Assembly: GCA_900769955.1 (NCBI GenBank)
Contig: CAAGIP010000031.1
Coordinates: forward strand, 1 to 9,245
Reading direction: 5' to 3'
Length of the DNA: 9,245 nt
Source of the DNA: Spirochaetia bacterium
GTDB lineage: Bacteria; Spirochaetota; Spirochaetia; Sphaerochaetales; Sphaerochaetaceae
Under the pieces are notes generated by a model that did not search any database, was not told the DNA's origin, and saw nothing but the letters and a program-made list of their open reading frames with translations. Numbering within the stretch: position 1 is the stretch's first letter; each line of letters starts with the position of its first letter. Shown here piece after piece: positions 7,012 through 9,245 of this stretch. Position numbers and translations under genes: made by a program.

Positions 7012-7519
7012 GGAAAAGAGCGGTTCAGTAAAGACCGCAACGCTTGCCATCGCGATCGCGGTGGTAGCCGTCTTTACCATGATAATCAAGATACCTACCG
7101 CAAGAGGGTATCTCAATCCCTGTGATGTGGCAATCTGCTTCATCGCATACACCCTGGGGCCTGTTACCGCGGGACTGTCCGCCGGAATCGGAACTGCACT
7201 TGCCGATGTGCTCGGCGGTTATCCGCAGTGGGCACTCATAAGCTTCATCGTCCATGGTCTTGAAGGTCTTGTGATGGCTCTTATCATGAGAGGTGAAAGT
7301 GTCTCCTGGGCAAAAAAAATTGCTGCAGGCGCACTATGCATGGTCATAGTGGCAGGAGGCTACTGCCTGCTTGCCGGTGCATTCCTGACAGGCTTTCCGA
7401 CCGCAGTTGCCGAAATTCCGGGCAACCTCATTCAGAGCGGTGTCGGCGTAGTCGGAGGCCTTGCCCTCAGTGAGGCGGTCAGAAAGGCATACCCGCCCGT
7501 CAGATCTATTTCCTGGTAG
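7004..7519 (+). CDS. ECF transporter substrate-binding S component, substrate unknown
   Basis: A 171-residue, very hydrophobic membrane protein that follows ecfT, the size and position of an ECF S component. About six membrane helices fit (near 12-30, 41-58, 60-73, 78-96, 105-130, 138-157). Helix 1 carries small-residue spacing (ATLAIAIA, 12-19) of the kind that packs against EcfT. The pieces RGYLNPCDVAI, GIGTALADVLGGYPQWA and FIVHGLEG resemble the COG4720/PF07155 group, which includes proteins proposed to take up hydroxymethylpyrimidine, pyridoxine or riboflavin-like compounds. That assignment is from memory and not decisive. The start has GGAGG at 6993-6997, 6 bases ahead. No riboswitch precedes it. 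The adjacent guaA leaves a purine-type substrate as one possibility, by context only. Confidence 0.8.
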   Translation: MAKEKSGSVKTATLAIAIAVVAVFTMIIKIPTARGYLNPCDVAICFIAYTLGPVTAGLSAGIGTALADVLGGYPQWALISFIVHGLEGLVMALIMRGESVSWAKKIAAGALCMVIVAGGYCLLAGAFLTGFPTAVAEIPGNLIQSGVGVVGGLALSEAVRKAYPPVRSISW

Positions 7520-7525
7520 GAGGAG
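7518..7525 (+). promoter_or_regulatory. guaA ribosome binding site overlapping the upstream stop codon
   Basis: AGGAGGAG begins within the TAG stop of the S-component gene and lies 2-4 bases before the guaA ATG at 7528. The strong but tightly spaced site points to termination-reinitiation coupling and supports guaA being part of the same operon. Confidence 0.7.
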
Positions 7526-7527
7526 CG

Positions 7528-9078
7528 ATGGAAAAATCTACCCACGATACAGTAATAGTCCTTGACTTCGGAGCCCAGTACAGCCAGCTCATCGCAAGGC
7601 GCGTCAGGGAACTCGGAGTCTACAGCCAGATAGTGCCGTTCAACACCTCCGCGGAGGAGATCAGGAAGATGGCACCTAAGGGAATAATCTTCTCGGGCGG
7701 TCCGGCATCGGTCAGCCAGGAAGGCTCTCCCAGACCCGATAAGGCCATCTTCGATCTCGGCATTCCCGTTCTCGGAATCTGTTACGGACTTCAGGTAATG
7801 TCACTCCTTCTGGGAGGAAAGGTTACCTGCCCTGAGAAGAAGGAGTACGGCATCGCGAACATCAGCATCATCGGAAAAAGTGAGCTTTTAAAGGATGTTC
7901 CCGATAACAGCCAGGTATGGATGAGCCATGGTGACAGCGTCTCGGCCATTCCCGAAGGCTTTGTAACCACTGCCGATACTCCCAACTGTCCCTATACGGT
8001 AATAGAGAACAGTGAAAAGAAGTTCTACGGCGTGCAGTTCCATCCCGAGGTCGTACACTCCGTTGACGGACAGAAGATGCTTTCTTCCTTTGTCCTTGAT
8101 ATCTGTAAGGCGAAAGCGGACTGGAACATGGGTAACTTCATAAATGAGGAAATCGAGCGCATAAGGGCAGAAGTAGGGGACGGACAGGTGCTATGCGGCC
8201 TTTCCGGAGGAGTGGACTCATCCGTTGCGGCAGTCCTCATCCATAAGGCGATCGGGGACAGACTTGTATGTGTCTTCGTCAACAACGGGATGCTCCGAAA
8301 GAATGAGGCTGAGAACGTCCTCGAGCTCTTCGGAAAGCACTTCAGCATGAGACTTCAGTATGCTGACGCGGAAGCTGACTTCCTTGAAGCCCTCAAGGGT
8401 AAGACCGACCCTGAGGACAAGAGAAAGACAATCGGAAAGCTCTTTGTTGATACCTTCTACAATGAGGCAAGAAAGTGCGGTGAGATAACACACCTTGCAC
8501 AGGGTACTCTCTATCCCGATATCGTTGAGTCAAAGTCCCCGTTCGGCGGACCCACATCCACGATCAAGTCACATCACAACGTAGGTGGACTTCCTTCTGA
8601 CCTGAAGTGGAAGCTTCTGGAGCCATTGAAGGAGCTCTTCAAGGATGAAGTCCGTGAGCTCGGACGTGAACTTGGACTTCCCGAGGAACTGGTCGACCGT
8701 CATCCCTTCCCCGGTCCCGGACTTGGTGTCAGGTGTATCGGAGAAGTCACGAAGGAGCGCCTTGATACCCTGCGTGACGTCGACGCGATCTTCATCGAGG
8801 AAATAAGAAAAGCCGGTCTCTACGGTGAGATCTGGCAGGCACTTGCAGACCTTCTTCCCGTAAAGAGCGTCGGAGTTCAGGGTGATGAGAGAACATACAG
8901 GGAAGTATGTACCCTCCGTGCCGTAACAAGCCAGGATGCCATGACCGCTGACTGGTACCGCATGCCCTATGATGTCATGCAGCGCTGTGCATCGCGTATA
9001 TGCAATGAGGTAAAAGGGGTCAACAGGGTACTTTACGACATAACCTCGAAACCACCAGGAACGATTGAGTGGGAGTAA
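7528..9078 (+). CDS. guaA: GMP synthase (glutamine-hydrolysing)
   Basis: Converts XMP to GMP using ATP and ammonia from glutamine, the last step of de novo GMP synthesis, in the cytoplasm. It is full length at 516 residues. The class I glutamine amidotransferase domain comes first: FSGGPASV (55-62), nucleophile C85 in GICYG, and H172/E174 in FHPEV complete the triad. The ATP-pyrophosphatase domain follows, with P-loop SGGVDSS (226-232). The C-terminal dimerisation/XMP-binding part has IKSHHNVGGLP (346-356), HPFPGPGLG (392-400) and the invariant ending ITSKPPGTIEWE. No motif is missing. It is the last gene of the operon, 8 bases after the S component, and is followed by an intrinsic terminator. 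No purine riboswitch can exist directly upstream because the intergenic gap is too short. Confidence 0.98.
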   Translation: MEKSTHDTVIVLDFGAQYSQLIARRVRELGVYSQIVPFNTSAEEIRKMAPKGIIFSGGPASVSQEGSPRPDKAIFDLGIPVLGICYGLQVMSLLLGGKVTCPEKKEYGIANISIIGKSELLKDVPDNSQVWMSHGDSVSAIPEGFVTTADTPNCPYTVIENSEKKFYGVQFHPEVVHSVDGQKMLSSFVLDICKAKADWNMGNFINEEIERIRAEVGDGQVLCGLSGGVDSSVAAVLIHKAIGDRLVCVFVNNGMLRKNEAENVLELFGKHFSMRLQYADAEADFLEALKGKTDPEDKRKTIGKLFVDTFYNEARKCGEITHLAQGTLYPDIVESKSPFGGPTSTIKSHHNVGGLPSDLKWKLLEPLKELFKDEVRELGRELGLPEELVDRHPFPGPGLGVRCIGEVTKERLDTLRDVDAIFIEEIRKAGLYGEIWQALADLLPVKSVGVQGDERTYREVCTLRAVTSQDAMTADWYRMPYDVMQRCASRICNEVKGVNRVLYDITSKPPGTIEWE

Positions 9079-9090
9079 TCCATTAATAAA

Positions 9091-9129
9091 GCCTGACTTC
9101 TTCAGTATCAGAAGACAGGCATTTTTTTT
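9091..9129 (+). terminator. Intrinsic (Rho-independent) terminator after guaA
   Basis: GCCTGACTTCT (9091-9101) pairs with AGAAGACAGGC (9110-9120) over ten base pairs with one central A-A mismatch, around an 8-base loop (9102-9109). An A and eight T residues (9122-9129) follow. It lies 12 bases after the guaA stop and ends the seven-gene unit. There is no matching A-run upstream, so it should act on the + strand only. Confidence 0.9.
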
Positions 9130-9147
9130 CCCCTTATTTGAAAATTG

Positions 9148-9178
9148 GTGACTTTTAGGTTTACCACGACACTATATG
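9148..9178 (+). promoter_or_regulatory. Weak sigma-70-like promoter candidate for the downstream gene
   Basis: GTGACT (9148-9153) matches four of six positions of the -35 consensus and TATATG (9173-9178) matches four of six of the -10 consensus, but the spacer is 19 bases, longer than ideal. It is plausible only because a terminator precedes it and a new reading frame follows at 9221. Confidence 0.25.
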
Positions 9179-9220
9179 TCCTTGTGACTGTGTGACAATG
9201 GAAGCACAGGAGCAAGGCAT

Positions 9221-9245
9221 ATGGATAAATCATCAGCAGTAGAGA
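9221..9245 (+). CDS. Start of an unidentified gene, cut by the window end
   Basis: An ATG at 9221 opens a frame reading MDKSSAVE that is still open at the last base. AGGAG at 9208-9212 stands 8 bases ahead, a good ribosome binding site, and the frame follows a terminator, as expected for a new transcription unit. Eight residues are too few to identify a family. It could be a chance start, since an upstream ATG at 9198 also exists in another frame without a good site. Confidence 0.45.

Noticed and set aside
7512..7527. Purine riboswitch ahead of guaA
   Set aside because: Only 8 bases separate the genes, and the sequence before them is coding for the S component.
1..9245. CRISPR array or tRNA/rRNA gene
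   Set aside because: No regularly spaced direct repeats and no cloverleaf or rRNA-like stretch were seen on either strand; almost all of the window is coding.

Overview
The window holds the end of one gene and a compact gene cluster, all on the + strand. It looks like an anaerobic, host- or gut-type bacterium with fairly balanced base composition, strong AGGAGG-type ribosome binding sites and ECF-type vitamin transport. A spirochaete (Sphaerochaeta/Treponema relatives) or a Bacillota is plausible. This is an impression from protein style and gene content; no marker in the window settles it.

Left edge (1-746): the C-terminal part of an IscB-type RNA-guided nuclease, with the HNH domain, the RuvC-III strand and the C-terminal recognition domain. 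Its N-terminus, RuvC-I/II and the omega RNA expected 5' of the gene lie outside the window. Directly after its stop codon is a two-tier hairpin (748-792) that looks like the right end of an IS200/IS605-type element. The hairpin runs almost into the ribosome binding site of the next gene.

Middle (810-9078): seven genes with no room between them (overlaps of 4, 4, 1, 11 and 8 bases, then a gap of 8 bases). In order they are a DEAD-box RNA helicase with a long basic tail, an MsbA-like ABC exporter, a PlsC-family acyltransferase, a fused two-domain ECF ATPase, the ECF transmembrane protein EcfT, a small ECF substrate-binding (S) protein, and GMP synthase GuaA. The layout predicts one translationally coupled operon. 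It joins RNA remodelling, lipid export/synthesis, a complete dedicated (group I) ECF importer of unknown substrate, and the last step of GMP synthesis. No native promoter can be seen between iscB and the helicase, so the operon may be read through from the element or from further upstream.

Right edge (9079-9245): a clear intrinsic terminator (9091-9129) closes the operon. After a short AT-rich gap with a weak promoter-like pair and a short direct repeat, a new reading frame with a good ribosome binding site starts at 9221 and is cut by the window end.

The points most worth a second look are the IscB element and its end lying inside the operon leader, two competing stems in that leader ahead of an RNA helicase, the helicase tail ending in a likely amphipathic helix, and the asymmetric fused ECF ATPase serving an S component of unknown specificity next to guaA.
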